Assembly: GCA_011799875.1 (NCBI GenBank) | Contig: CM022302.1 | Span: 202,040,086 to 202,104,085 of the forward strand | DNA from: Thinopyrum elongatum | Lineage: Eukaryota > Streptophyta > Magnoliopsida > Poales > Poaceae | Length of the DNA stretch: 64,000 bases | Reading direction: 5' to 3' | In this document: positions 1 through 11,084 of the stretch, piece after piece | Position numbering within the stretch: position 1 is the stretch's first letter | How the letters are laid out: every line of letters starts with the position of its first letter | Notes under the pieces: model-generated | Databases searched by the model: none | What the model was told of the DNA's origin: nothing | Seen by the model: only the letters and a program-made list of their open reading frames with translations | Program-made: the position numbers and the translations under genes

Positions 1-39
1 CTCATCTGCTGTTTATTAATTTGGCGAAAAAAATGCGGG

Positions 40-2390
40 AAAGGGTCAGAACGCGAACACACTTGCATGGGGACTAAATATTTGTATGAAAAGGGTGATT
101 TGATGTTCAAATACCCAAAGCACAACTTTGTTGTGGCACCTGTCGCACAAAGCACACGTTATTATTGCTAGCCCCCCCCCCCTCCCCCAAAGACACACAC
201 ACACACACACTTCGTGTTGGCGGGAGGGGAATCCTAGATATGAACGCATGCCCCCAAATAGCTAGGTCTGACATCTCGCCCTACCGTAACCAAAAACCGA
301 AAGGAGTACATCATGGTCAAACCCCCCCCCCCCTTTTGCTTCCGGTCAAATGTGGACCATGTGCGGGCCCACAGATGTGTGCTTGTGGCGTGAGACGGGT
401 GAGACCACATACGAACCACACCTATGGGTGGCTCGATATGTGTGTGTGTGTGTGTGTTTGGTGTGATATTTAAATAACCAAATCACAAATTTGATGTGGC
501 ACATGTGCATCACAAATTAAACGGACATCCCCGGCCCCACGGAGGTTCATCTAGTGCGAAGTAGTACTGTGCCCCCCCCCCCCCCACCCACACACACTTT
601 GAGTCGGCGGGAGGGGGCATCTCACCATGGTGTATTGTAACACTGACCAAGAAGAATCACCACCTTGGTCATATAACCTCTCTCGTTGTTGGGTCAAAGT
701 CATGGACGTCCACACGTGGCCCCAAAAATAGGCTAGCTTGTCACCGATAACCACGTGAGGGAGTGCCTGAAGACAACCACTACGTGCATGTGGCCCAAAC
801 ATATGTATGAAGTGTTATGTGGTGTTTGAATATACCCAATGCACAACTTTGATGTGGCACCGTGCTTTTGGAACCGGAAAGTCCCCACACAGAGCGAGGG
901 TTCACGACGCATATACTATATATATATAGGGATTCAAGTGTATGCATGCGCTCAAACTTAGGTCTATAATCTCACCATGATCGACGTATGACTATACGGT
1001 AACGTGAACCAAGAGAAGAAGAATCCACCCTGGCAACCTCTCTCATTGTTGGTCAAACTGATGGACGTCCACACGGGCCCACGAATATATAAGTCGTCGG
1101 TGATAACCAAGCGAGGGAGAGTGTCCAAAGACAACCAATGCATGCATGTGCCCCAAACATATGTATGGACATGCATGATGCATGCATATGTTTGAATACC
1201 AAAAGCACAACATTTTGATGTTTCGCATGCATGCGTCAAAAATCGCACAGTCCCCACACAGAGAGAGGTTCATGACGCATCGCGTGCTCGCCCCCCCCCC
1301 CCACTTAGATCTGGTGAGAGGGATTCATGCGTATACATGCGCTCAAAGTATATTATGTGATCTCACATCATGACATGCATGTACCCTACCGTATAAGACG
1401 AACCAAAATTTAATCCCCTCCTAATTATAAGTCAATTAACCTCTATCGCTGTCGGTCAAAGTGATTGACCAAGTGGGCAAACATAGATGGACGAAGCATC
1501 TCACCGATAACCCTATGAGTGAGTGCTAGAGGACAACCGCCATCGCTTGCATGTGGGCCAAACACATGTATGGAGATGTTTGGTTGTGATGTTTGAATAC
1601 CTAATATATCTGCACAACTTTGATGTGGCACCTGCCTCAGAAACCTTTAAGTCCCCCACACAAAGCGAGGTTCATGAAGCGCAGTATATGCTGCCCCCCT
1701 CCCCTCTTCGACGTGTAATATATACTCCTACCGTAACACAACCCAAAAATAATCCTCCTTGTTTGTCAAATTTACCTTTCTTGTTGTGTCATATTAGATG
1801 GACGACGACCTCGCGGGCCCATGGAGGCAAGCGTCGCAGGCGACTGAGTGACAATCATCATCTGCATGTGGCCCAAAGAGGTGTTGGTGATGTTTTTAAT
1901 ACCCAATATGCACAACTTCTTTGTGGCACCTGCCTCGGAAACCGAAAAGTCCCCACACAGAGCGAGATCGTTCATGACGTGTGTGTAGTATGTGCTGCCC
2001 ACCTCCTCCCCTCTTCGACACGTACTATATACTCCTACCGCAACACAACCCAAAAATAAACCTCCTTGTTGGTCAAATTAACCTCTCTCGTTGGGTCAAA
2101 GTGATGGAGGACAACCTTGCGGGCCCACGGATGGAAGCATCACACGCGAGTGACTGTCCTATATGACACGTAGTATATGTTGCCCCCACCCTCTTCGACG
2201 CGTACTATATATATATATATACTCCTACCGTACGTAACACAAACCAAAAAATGAGCATCCTTGTTGGTCAAATTAACCTCTCTCACCGCAGGTCATAGTG
2301 ATGGACGACGACCTCGCGGGCCCACAGAGAGAGTCACACACGAGTGAGTGTCCTAGGACCACCGCGTGCATGTGGCCCAAAGATGCATGT
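40..2390. repeat. Diverged tandem array, period about 0.36 kb
   Basis: About six copies of one unit follow each other. The anchor reading roughly aactttgatgtggcacctg recurs near 127, 490, 849, 1211, 1620 and 1919, so spacing is about 300-410 bp. Each unit then carries a block like gtccccacacagagcgaggt, a poly-C or CA tract, a line like ctcctaccgtaacac, a stretch with ggtcaaattaacctctctc, and a block like catgtggcccaaa. Poly-C runs, CA/TG microsatellites (for example 188-210 and 437-458) and a short TA repeat near 2205-2220 sit inside. The small reading frames here differ between units and I regard them as non-coding. I do not recognise the family; it could be a local satellite or the internal repeat zone of a transposon. 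Confidence 0.75.
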
Positions 2391-3233
2391 CAAACTTTTT
2401 CTACAGCGAACATGCGACCAAAGGAGTTTAGTGTTAAAAATTGAAAAAAAAAATAGATAACATTTGTCTGTTTTTATACATTGATTGATTTCCTAGGGAT
2501 TCAATGTGCAAAAATCAAATTTGAGCTACATGAGACCCGTGATAGTGCACCAAAATGGATTGGAAAATCATATGTGTACGTGTCTCTGGGTGCATGTTTA
2601 GTCCCCATGCAAGAAATTTATAACATCGAGAATCTTGATTTTAAAATCCAGTAAATCTAAAACTAAGTTCAAATTCATGAAACTTATCGTGGTGTCATAT
2701 GGACACCAATAGACTGTGATATTATAATTTTTTTCAAATTTGAGACAAGTTTTGATATAATCTTCTTATAGACAGGAAATTGTCAATAATTAGCAACCAA
2801 TATCGCAAACGGACTCTTTGTTCAAACCATGTGCTTTAGACCAACAATGTAAGTGTTGTGCTTCGGTTAAGCAATAAAGCGGAAGAATTAATCATCAAAA
2901 AGGAAAAAATCAATATAATACGTGTCGCCACGCGTCTCCTGTGTCGTACGAGCATGCGTGAGTTGACGAGACACATGCTAGCAGTCCCGCCGCGCAGGCA
3001 GACCGGGAGGCCAAGGCATGCGCATGTTCGCTACGCGGTGTCACCGGGGGCGTGCTAGTAGATGTGTGAAATGAAGGTAGGCATGCCAGCAGTCCGCTGC
3101 GAAGGCTCCCTAGGAGGTGAGCCAGCCCTTTGACCACCGCCCACCTTACTCCCACTGCTCCATATTAATGGCGCGGCTGATCAGCTGGTCTTAATAGGCG
3201 GCCGCACCCCCCGTCCACAGTTGTCACCACCGC
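2391..3233. other. Non-coding stretch upstream of the first F-box gene
   Basis: AT-rich up to about 2930, then GC-rich. No convincing reading frame was seen. The part from about 2770 to 3150 resembles the sequence upstream of the second F-box gene (about 5880-6060). Both have a run mentioning caaatatcgcaaac-like text and a GC-rich block with gcagtccgc followed by ctaggaggtgagcc-like text. The likely reading is that the two F-box genes share a duplicated promoter region. Confidence 0.5.
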
Positions 3234-5549
3234 ATGGAGTGTATGAGGATGTTGCCGAAGCGCACCATCGAAGGGAGTGGCGACGCCGGAGCTGGTGAAG
3301 CAACCGCGCAACACCTGAAGCTGGGTACAAAGGTTGCGGTCGCCGCCGACGAGGTCTTGCGCAGGCAGCAACGCGGCCTTGACTTCGTCATCGTCGTCGT
3401 GCCTCCCCAGCCAGAGCTAGAGGTCCACAGCTACTCCGGCAATGACTCTGACTCCGACGGAAAACCGGTTAGTCCCCCCCCCTTCTTTTTTTGGGAATAG
3501 AAATCCTATGGTTCTGTCGACCCAGTCCATGAAATCAGAGTAAGATTCGTTAGATCCGTGTAGTGTATTGATTGTTTGAACGTTATCTATGGTTAGTGAT
3601 TAATTGTTTATTCTGTACAAATGATTTTTTTGCTAATAATCCGACTAGGGTTAGCGTTCATGATAATAATTCGTAGGCAGATCTTGAGAATTGGCTTTGA
3701 ATGTCCTACATATATGTTTGTGGCTTTTTTTCTTCCAGATCTTGAGAATTAATTTTGAATGTCCTACATGTATGTTTCTGCCATTTTTTCAGATTGGTAT
3801 GTACATAGATGAGGCTCCGGCCAGCGGCGCCGCCGGCTGTAGATCCTATACCCGGCAGCGCGTGCAGAAGCGGCCACGCCCCCTGGATCCGAGGAACCCG
3901 TAGAATATCGGGCGGACCGCATCAGCAATCTCCCGGACGCCATCCTTGGGGATATCATCTTCCTTCTCCCCACCAAGGATGGCTGCCGCACACAAGGTCC
4001 TCGCATCTCGGTGGTGCACTCTGTGGCGCACTACACCTCTTAATCTCGACTATAGCCGGCTATCTGTCGTTCACGATTTTGAACTCCACTGAGCCATCAT
4101 CTCCTCCCACCAGGGCTCCATTCAACGCCTATGCATCCCGGCATGCTGCCTGTTGCACATACCCTACATGGTGGACGCCTGGCTGACATCCTGTCAATTC
4201 GAAAAACTCCAGCATCTTGAGTTCTACCATTACTATGCAAATAGCTTCCCACCAAGCGTTGTAGCTGTGCCCTCACCACCGATGTCCATCTCATGGTTTT
4301 CCTCCTCTCTCCACGCCGCCACCTTGGCCCGGTGCCATCTAGCAGACAATCTAGTACAAATGCTTCGACTCCCACTGTTAAAAAAACTCGCGCTTGTGAT
4401 GGTCGATCTGTCGGAGGCCTCACTGCACAGCATCATTCACTCCTGCTGCCCTGCCCTGGAGTGCTTGTTGCTTGTTTCTGGAAAATAAATCCGTATCCGT
4501 TGTCTCCAAACAAAGTCGCCTCACCTTGTAAGCACTAGAATTTGCTTTAAAGGAGAGGAGCTCATCATCAAAGATGCCCCTTCACTCCAAAGGCTGCTCC
4601 TTGATTATCGTTATGCACCTTTGCAAATAACTGTGGTCTCTGCACCTAAACTGGAGACCTTGGGTGTAATTCCTAATTCATTTGAAGGTTACAAGATGGT
4701 GGTTGGCTCCACACTTATTCAGGTACTTTATATTATCATCAACACTTTTGTAATCATAAGCTGCATTTTTCATTTATGTGCGTAAGTTTTATATCATCAA
4801 CACTTTTGTAATCATAAGCTACATTTTTCATCTATGTGCATAAGTTTTATGTAATCTTGGACTACACTTTTGGTACTAATATTATGTTCTATGCTCAATG
4901 AAGAGTTTGTCCATCGATACCCTAGCAATGGTGTTGGATTCTGTCAAGACCTTACATATCAGTATGTGGTGTTTTGATCTAAACATGATTATCGATTTGC
5001 TGTGATGCTTTCCATGTCTGGAGAATTTGTATATAGAGGTGATGATATCAAGCACATTGATAGAATTTACTAGAACTAACCGTTCAGTTGTCGCTCTTTT
5101 GACATACTCTTTTTTTTCTTAGACACTATATGTTTTCAGTCTTCATGTCTATTTAGGCAAAAGGACATGGACAAAAAGGTATAACCAATCGGTGGAATAA
5201 GAAGCACCGGGATTTTCTCAGTTCTCATGACATTCGTTTGAGGACAATAACGCTGGAAGGATATGCATCCAACCATGCAAACACTAGCTTTGTCAGATTC
5301 TTCTTGTTGAATGCGAGAGTACTATTGTCCGTGAGCATTAAGTTTTTTAACAAAAACTTTCTCACGGATGGACACATTGAACAACATAAAAAGAAGTTTC
5401 AGGTGGACAAAAGGGCTTCTGAACGTGCTCGGCTTCTATTTACAACAACTTGTCTTCATGTACCAGTAGATTTTCTGGTCCAGGATCTTGATTTTATGGA
5501 TCAGATCGATCCATTTGATTGTGACTGCCGAAAACTATGGTTGAGTTAG
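3234..5549 (+). pseudogene. FBD-type F-box/LRR protein, decayed copy
   Basis: FBD/F-box proteins are substrate adaptors of SCF ubiquitin ligases. The pieces are: a possible first exon 3234-3467 (acidic end, donor GTTAGT); an exon from about 3793 to 4722 with a basic N-terminus and an F-box ([14 protein letters not shown] near 3930-3975) followed by leucine-rich text; an exon 4904-5038; and a last exon 5157-5549 with the FBD-type C-terminus. Introns have GT/AG ends and codon phase 0 joins. Lesions: a frame break between about 3860 and 3903, one extra base near 3990 inside the F-box, TGA at 4090-4092, TAA at 4486-4488 and TGA at 5003-5005. After each stop the same frame resumes with good family sequence, so this is a decayed gene and not a misread intron. 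It is a tandem paralogue of the next gene. Confidence 0.88.
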
Positions 5550-6167
5550 ATGTTATTTTCCTGTTCAATCTGGATTTTGTCTAAACCAGATGAACAATTA
5601 ATCATCGTGCTTTTGTACCTTTTGTAAGCTGGAGTTAGATATTGCTGCCCTTTTCAACTCGGCTTTGACCCATATTTTCTTTCATACAAACCGGAGCTTC
5701 TATCCAGAAGCCTCATGGTTCCGAGAGGAACATGGTCACCTGATCTGTGTGCGAAACAATATACAATGTCTCTTCCCCCCTTGATTTATTTTACAGAGGC
5801 AACATGCAACTATAGGAGTGTCGTGCTAAAAATATGAAATTATTTAGGGTTCATTTTGCATTTTTATACATTGATTTTCCTAGGCATTTTTTAACAAATA
5901 GCCACCACATTATTATCGCAAACAGTTGTATTAATTCCAAATGTGGGCGTTCAACTAACCATTTACTACCGCGGGCAGCTGTTTGATTAGACGGGACGAC
6001 TACGAGCAGTCCGCCGCACACGCTCACCGTACTAGGAAGCGAGCCGCTAGCGCTGCAATTTATTGCTGGTTTTGAACTTTTGTTTCGGCCGCCTCGGGAA
6101 GGTATGTAGAACAGTCCTCCGTTCTCATCTACAAGCATCGCCGCCGAGGATCGCTGCCTGCTGCGAG
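5550..6167. other. Spacer between the two F-box pseudogenes
   Basis: Holds the 3' flank of the first pseudogene and the probable promoter region of the second. The 5808-6060 part resembles sequence upstream of the first gene (see 2391-3233), which supports a tandem duplication of gene plus promoter. No other gene was seen. Confidence 0.5.
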
Positions 6168-8226
6168 ATGGAGGACAAGCCAGACAAAAAGCGGTGGTGG
6201 GTCGAGCTAGAACCGCAAGATCCTCCGGCGAGCATGGACTTCATTAGCAGCCTCCCCGACGAGATGTTGGTAACCATCATATCCCACCTCCCCCATCAAA
6301 TCTGTCATGCGGACCACTGTCCTCTCGCGGTGGTGGCGCCCCCTCTGGCACTCTAGCCCCCTGGACCTCATCGTCGATGACGAGTTCTACAACGGGGAGT
6401 GGCAACGCCTGGACGCATTGTCCCACGTCCTTGCCACGCACCCTGGGCCGGTCAGACGCCTTACTATCAGCAAGTTCAGTTCCCACCGCAAGGCCGAACC
6501 CAGGTTCCTATCCCCAGCCCTAGATCGGCTCGAGGAGCTTAGCTTTCATGCTGGACGTCAGCGCTCGCTATCGCCGTCCGCGCTCCGCCTCGCGCCCACG
6601 CTGCGCCGCGCTACATTCAGGCAGTGCATTTTCCCCCGGATTGATGTCGCGCGCGCTCTTCATCTCCCTAAACTTAAGCACCTCGAGCTCATGGCCATCC
6701 GCATCTCGAAGGAGGATTTGGAGCGCCTGCTCGTCGGCTGTACAGCGCTCAAATACCTTCGTCTTCAGGCGATGTATGGGTTCAGTGGAAGGCTGGGAAG
6801 TGGATCCTCTAACATGGAGGGAAGTCACCTAAGCTACAGTTCCCAAACTTCCCTCCTTCACATCCATATGATTAAGGCTAAAATGACTTGAATTAATTTG
6901 CAAATTAGAAATCTACTTTATATATTTACAAAAAGTACATACAAACAAAATTATGGTGTAATAAAATTAATTTTAAATTTGTTTATATCAACAGTAACTG
7001 TGTATAGTACCTGCTACAGTAGATGAATACAGTGTTCGCTACAGTACCCGTGCTTTTCCTTCTCCGTTTTACACTACCTTGTACTATAGCTTAGGTGACT
7101 TTCCTCCTTCATGTTAGAGGATCCACTTTCGGGTTCAGTAGCCTCCACATCACCTCGACGAATGTTCGTGCAAGTTATGTGCATTGTTGGCGCCGCCCAA
7201 GGCTGTCAGTTGAGGTGTTTCACAATATGGTCATTGAGAATGCGCCTTTCCTCGAGATATTGTATGTACTTGATAAATTAGGTCTAGCAGGAATCAGGGT
7301 CATTCACGCACCGAAATTGACAGTGTTGGGCTATTTGTGTGCTGAATTCAACGAACTTGTTACTGGATCATTATCCGTTCAGGTACAACAGTCTTCTTCT
7401 TATCCTTCTTATATATTATTGGGCAACACATTTTATCTAATTTTTGTTGATCTATATGTTCGGCTGTCATCCAGAAAATGATTCCCACAAGCTTGACCTG
7501 GCCTCTGCGCATAGTGAAGTAGTTAGATTCCTTAGATGCTTTCCTTGCACGGAGAAGCTATACATGAGGTGATGCTCCTTTCTTGTTAATTGTTAACCAC
7601 TATGGAGCTCAATTAGTTGTTACTTTTACCCATGATTACAATGACAAATGTAGAATGATTTCTAAAGAAAATTTGGAGGATTTCAATACATATATTCTTG
7701 AGATGTTAATGATGAAAGATTGAAGGTGGCATTTCACTTTTTCGTGTATTTTAGAAATCCTGCAAATCAAAGAGGCCCAAAGTGTTCAAATCTGCAGCTA
7801 GGCACTAATATGTTTTCTTCATTTGCAGATACTAGCAGGTCCGAAAGTAGAAAATGTTGGGGAGTATAACAATCCCATTGAATGCCTTGATCTTCATCTC
7901 ACAGAAATTACTTTAACAAGTACCAAAGCACCACACCAGAAATTAAATTCACCAGGTTCTTTGTTGAGAAAGCAAGGTTGCTCAAGGTATTGAGGTTTGC
8001 CCTATATTTACTGCGCAGAAGTGAATGGATTGCTAAAGAGCGCAGACGTCTACAGCTGAATGGAAAAGGCTCTGCAGAAGCTGAATTTCAGTTTGTAACT
8101 TCATATGACAGATTATTTGGAAGTCACTGTATCAAGCTGCTATATGACTTCTCGGTGGCTGATCCTTTCGTAGAAATAATGCATGAAAAAGATTCTGAAG
8201 AAGATGAATTTTATTTGTCAGAATAG
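6168..8226 (+). pseudogene. Second FBD-type F-box protein, split by a MITE
   Basis: The start ATG at 6168 opens MEDKPDKKRWW and an F-box with LPDEMLVTIISHLP. One base of frame is lost near 6300-6307; the next frame (from 6307) continues the F-box (SRWWRPLW) and leucine-rich repeats to 6786. There the 344-bp MITE at 6787-7130 is inserted. Removing it with one copy of the 9-bp duplication joins ...YGFS to SLHIT in frame, and the exon ends at a GT donor after 7382. Further exon pieces lie at about 7475-7570 (FLRCFPCTEKLY) and 7829-8226 (FBD-type C-terminus ending in an acidic tail and stop). More frame breaks lie near 7522, 7860 and 7917. It is the same family as 3234-5549 and clearly non-functional as read. 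Confidence 0.87.
6787..7130. mobile_element. Mutator-like MITE, 344 bp, with 9-bp target duplication
   Basis: The element is flanked by the direct repeat gggttcagt at 6778-6786 and 7131-7139. The two ends are inverted repeats: the left has aagtggatcctctaacatg and the complement of the right end reads the same, then both continue through a line like agtcacctaagct. The inside is AT-rich with no coding capacity. A 9-bp target duplication is characteristic of Mutator-like elements, and the short length and lack of ORF make this a MITE. The left end carries a few extra bases (ggaaggctgg) before the clear inverted repeat, so the exact left terminus is slightly uncertain. It sits in an exon of an F-box pseudogene. 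Confidence 0.88.
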
Positions 8227-8640
8227 TTTAAACCTTGTAATCTTTGAATTTGGGCCTTGTAATGCTGGAATTTGAACCTTGCAATATTTATGTTATTTGT
8301 TATATAACGTAATTGGATGTTTAATTTGGTTTTGCAATCATGCCCTATTATTATAAGTATATATGTTGTTCTTCTGTAGACAGAGCATAGATATTGTGCA
8401 CATAGAGCATATCACATCGCACACGGACCACACTAGGGAACCCGTCGGTGATGAATTCATCAATCGCCGACAATTACATACCAGCAAGCGTTTGCCCACA
8501 ACACACACGGCTTATTCCATCACAAACAGCTCGGATGGATCAACTGTATGCCACATACCACACATGCAACTCTAATCTGAATCGTGTTTGATGTCTCCGA
8601 CATAGCTCGCACAGTTCGTCTTATTTGCCACGTATCACTG
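8227..8640 (+). repeat. 3' flank with CACTA-like subterminal text, partly repeated at 9985-10460
   Basis: Directly after the F-box pseudogene stop, the lines gtaattggatgtttaatttg, a variant of ataagtatatatgttgtt, then several atcgcacac-type blocks, a line near caactgtatgccac and gaatcgtgtttgatgtctcc appear. The same series in the same order occurs downstream of the exonuclease-like gene (about 9985-10460). That second copy runs into a CACTA terminus at 10579, so this stretch is probably part of a related CACTA arm that has lost its end. Confidence 0.6.
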
Positions 8641-8644
8641 TGCC

Positions 8645-8870
8645 GGCCTCTGCTCGCGTCCCTCAGCGCGCTCTACTCGCGTCCCTCAGCGCGCTCTGCT
8701 CGCCGTTAGGCACCGCGGCGTGCTCTGCTCGCGTACCTCCACGCGCTCGGCTTGTGGACAGCTTTTCCTTGCATGTTCAACTGCTATATGCATATATATG
8801 GTTGCTCGTCGTTGAGGCGGTCGCTGAGCGCTCTGCTCGCGTCCCTCCGCACGTGCTCTGCCAGCGGTTG
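8645..8870 (+). repeat. Short GC-rich minisatellite
   Basis: Variants of ctcgcgtccctcagcgcgct follow one another at about 8652-8760, and the block recurs at 8820-8860. This explains the open frames over the region; I do not treat it as coding. It lies in the 5' flank of the exonuclease-like gene. Confidence 0.65.
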
Positions 8871-9138
8871 GGGCCGTCGTACGATCATGTTGGGGGCCCC
8901 ATATGCATGCGGTTGCGCCGCGCGTGTCGCCACGATACAGTTACGTGCAGCACGATGGAGTTACGCGCTACAAATTAGAACTGCCATCCGGGCATGCCGA
9001 TATTCCAGGCCGTCCGGCTTCCCCACTAATTCCTGCGGTCATTATAACCTTAGTCTCTTCAACCTTTTGATCCCACCCCACAATACAACAAGCACACCTA
9101 CGACGACACATACAGAGAGGATATCTAGCGGCGCTCCA

Positions 9139-9822
9139 ATGGAGTTTAGCGAGTATAAAGTGGAGAACCACGTGAGGGAGACGGATCTCTCGGTGGTGTA
9201 CACCATTGACCCAGCCGTGGTGGAGGACTACATCAACACCATGGAGCAGTTGCTGGCTCGAGACAAGTACAAGGTGGTCGGCATTGACCTCCAGTACACC
9301 AACGGTTATCCCGGCAAAGATCAGAAGGTTGCCATCGCCCAGTTGTGTGTGTGCCACCATGTCCTCATGTACCACTACTGCATGGCCACAGAGCCTTGCG
9401 ACCATTTCGCCAGGTTTGTCAACACCACCGACTACAAGTTCACTACGGTGGAAACCTCTGATGATGTAAAAGCGCTCAAGGTTATATGCTTGGCCTGCAA
9501 GAACCTTGTCGAAATCCGTGACCACTACAGGGTCTGGGGCAACACGAAGAAGGACTCCCTGGTTGAACTCGCCTTGGCCATCATCTACCCCTACTACGAA
9601 AAGATGAAGCAGGATGCCAACAGAACATGTCCCGTATCCTGGCACGGGGCCTGGATGCGGCAACTGGATGAACCTCACCTCAGGTTTGCGGCCAAGAGCA
9701 TGTACACAAGCTATGAGATGCACAGGCGGATTGTTGACATGAGGAAGTGCCTTCTTCTTGAAATCGACAAGGCCGAATCAAGCCACCAGCAGAGCAGTGG
9801 TGGCAAGCATCACAAGAAGTAG
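9139..9822 (+). CDS. Exonuclease-fold-like protein of unknown function, 227 aa, intact
   Basis: The only intact non-transposon ORF seen. Start chosen at 9139 (context ccaATGg); an open frame extends further upstream, but that part is minisatellite sequence unlike protein. The protein opens MEFSEYKVENHV and has VVGIDLQYTNG near residue 47-57 followed by KVAIAQLCVCHH. That order (VxGxDxx..., then a VALIQL-like strand) resembles the start of plant 3'-5' exonuclease-like (Werner-type, RNase H fold) proteins. The expected acidic D-x-E pair reads D-L-Q, and I see no clear later catalytic aspartates, so it is probably inactive as a nuclease. The last 20 residues are Ser/Gln/Lys-rich. A weak TATA-like ttataa lies near 9042. 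CACTA-like subterminal repeats begin about 170 bp after the stop, so the gene may lie inside a CACTA element. From memory, similar predicted proteins exist in barley and wheat, unverified here. Confidence 0.72.
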   Translation: MEFSEYKVENHVRETDLSVVYTIDPAVVEDYINTMEQLLARDKYKVVGIDLQYTNGYPGKDQKVAIAQLCVCHHVLMYHYCMATEPCDHFARFVNTTDYKFTTVETSDDVKALKVICLACKNLVEIRDHYRVWGNTKKDSLVELALAIIYPYYEKMKQDANRTCPVSWHGAWMRQLDEPHLRFAAKSMYTSYEMHRRIVDMRKCLLLEIDKAESSHQQSSGGKHHKK

Positions 9823-9852
9823 ATGATGATCAGATGATCGTTTATCCTAATT

Positions 9853-9990
9853 AATTATGCAAGTAATATATAGTTTACTTTGGTGTGTGGAAATGTCATG
9901 TGTGTAGTAGCCACCTATGTAATTATGCATGTAATAGTTTACTTTGGTGTGTGCAAATGTCATGTGTGTAGTAGCCACCTATGTAATTGG
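9853..9990 (+). repeat. Two direct copies of a 64-bp unit
   Basis: The line gtttactttggtgtgtg followed by aaatgtcatgtgtgtagtag starts at 9873 and again at 9937, a 64-bp offset with few differences. It lies in the 3' flank of the exonuclease-like gene. Confidence 0.85.
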
Positions 9991-10579
9991 ATGTTTAATT
10001 TGGTTATGCAACCATGTCCTTATAAGTGTATACATATATATGTTGTTATTCTGTATGCAATCACATCGCCACAACACACATGACTTATTAGCAGCAATCG
10101 TCTGTGTTATTATAGGTCTTCGCACACACTTCTGATTACAGACCTGTTTGCAGCGTATCACACACATCTTGTAAAGTTGAACCATTTCTGTTCTCTTGGC
10201 TCAACGCAAACAGTTCATCCGAGTGAACTGTATGCCCTCTATCGCACACACCTTGATCAGGCTAGCAGTTTCTGTTGTGTTGCCTAATCACAAGCAGTTC
10301 ATCCGAGTGAACTGTATGCCATATATCGCACACACCGTCATCTGGCTGCCCATTTCTGTTGTTCTGCCTCATCACAAACAGTTCATTGGATTGAACTGTA
10401 TGCCACGCATCGCACACGTAACTATAATGTGAATCGTGTTTGATGTCTCCGCCATCGCAAATGTTTTGTATCATTTTTGACGGTTTCTTTACATCACCGT
10501 TTGCGATTAATGCATCGCACATAGTTTCGTCGAAGGGTCTCTGATTGGTAGTGTCGCATTAGCAGCATCCTGCAGTAGT
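9991..10579 (+). mobile_element. Right arm and terminus of a CACTA-like element
   Basis: The stretch is full of short subterminal repeats (agttcatccgagtgaactgt with variants near 10212, 10298 and 10378; many atcgcacac blocks). It ends in cctgcagtagtg at 10568-10579, whose complement begins CACTACTGCAGG, a CACTA-type terminus. I did not find a matching left terminus in the window. The exonuclease-like gene lies just upstream in what would be this element's interior. Confidence 0.65.
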
Positions 10580-11084
10580 GCATGCCTCTATTCATCCAGC
10601 GGCAACCACCTACTACCATGGGGTCCTGTTCATCCAGTGGCAACCGCCTACAAGCGGTCGGGGTCATGTTCATCCAACCCCCACCGGGAACTATTCATCC
10701 ACGGCCAACCAACCGGCTGGACATCGTTCCACATATCACGCGCGCGGCAGCAACGGTCATTGTTTATCTAGAGGCAACTCGACTGACTAGCTACCTCTTG
10801 CATGGAGGTTCGATCGGCTTTAGTAAGCAACAGCGATCAATCGGGTTCAGTTAGCAGCGAAGGAGTCGGTCAGGTTCAATTGGCAGCGAAGGCATCGATC
10901 GATCGGCTTCAGTATTTGTGTGATCGCTCAGGTTCAGTAAGCAAACGCCCCGCTCGGATTCAGTTTTAGCAAGCGCCTAGCACACGTGCGTACGAGAGAA
11001 ATGTGCAAACCACACTGCATCACTCGGCCCCGACCACCCACCATAACTGGGAACTCCCCGAAATTTTCCTCGCCCTCACTTCTA
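10580..11084. repeat. Unassigned stretch with short internal repeats
   Basis: About four variants of a line like ttcatccagcggcaaccg occur between 10588 and 10710. From 10808 to 10960 there are about five variants of a line like gatcggcttcagtaagcaacg. No credible gene. It may be the remnant of another repeat element. Confidence 0.5.

Noticed and set aside
1..2166. Frames of 60-178 residues in the tandem array
   Set aside because: Frames are not conserved between the repeat units.
8752..9138. Upstream extension of the exonuclease-like frame by 129 codons
   Set aside because: The extension covers a minisatellite and untranslated-looking sequence; the ATG at 9139 has better context and the protein starts to look real there.
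9206..9723. Frames of 87 and 251 residues opposite or out of phase with the exonuclease-like gene
   Set aside because: Shadows of a codon-biased real gene.
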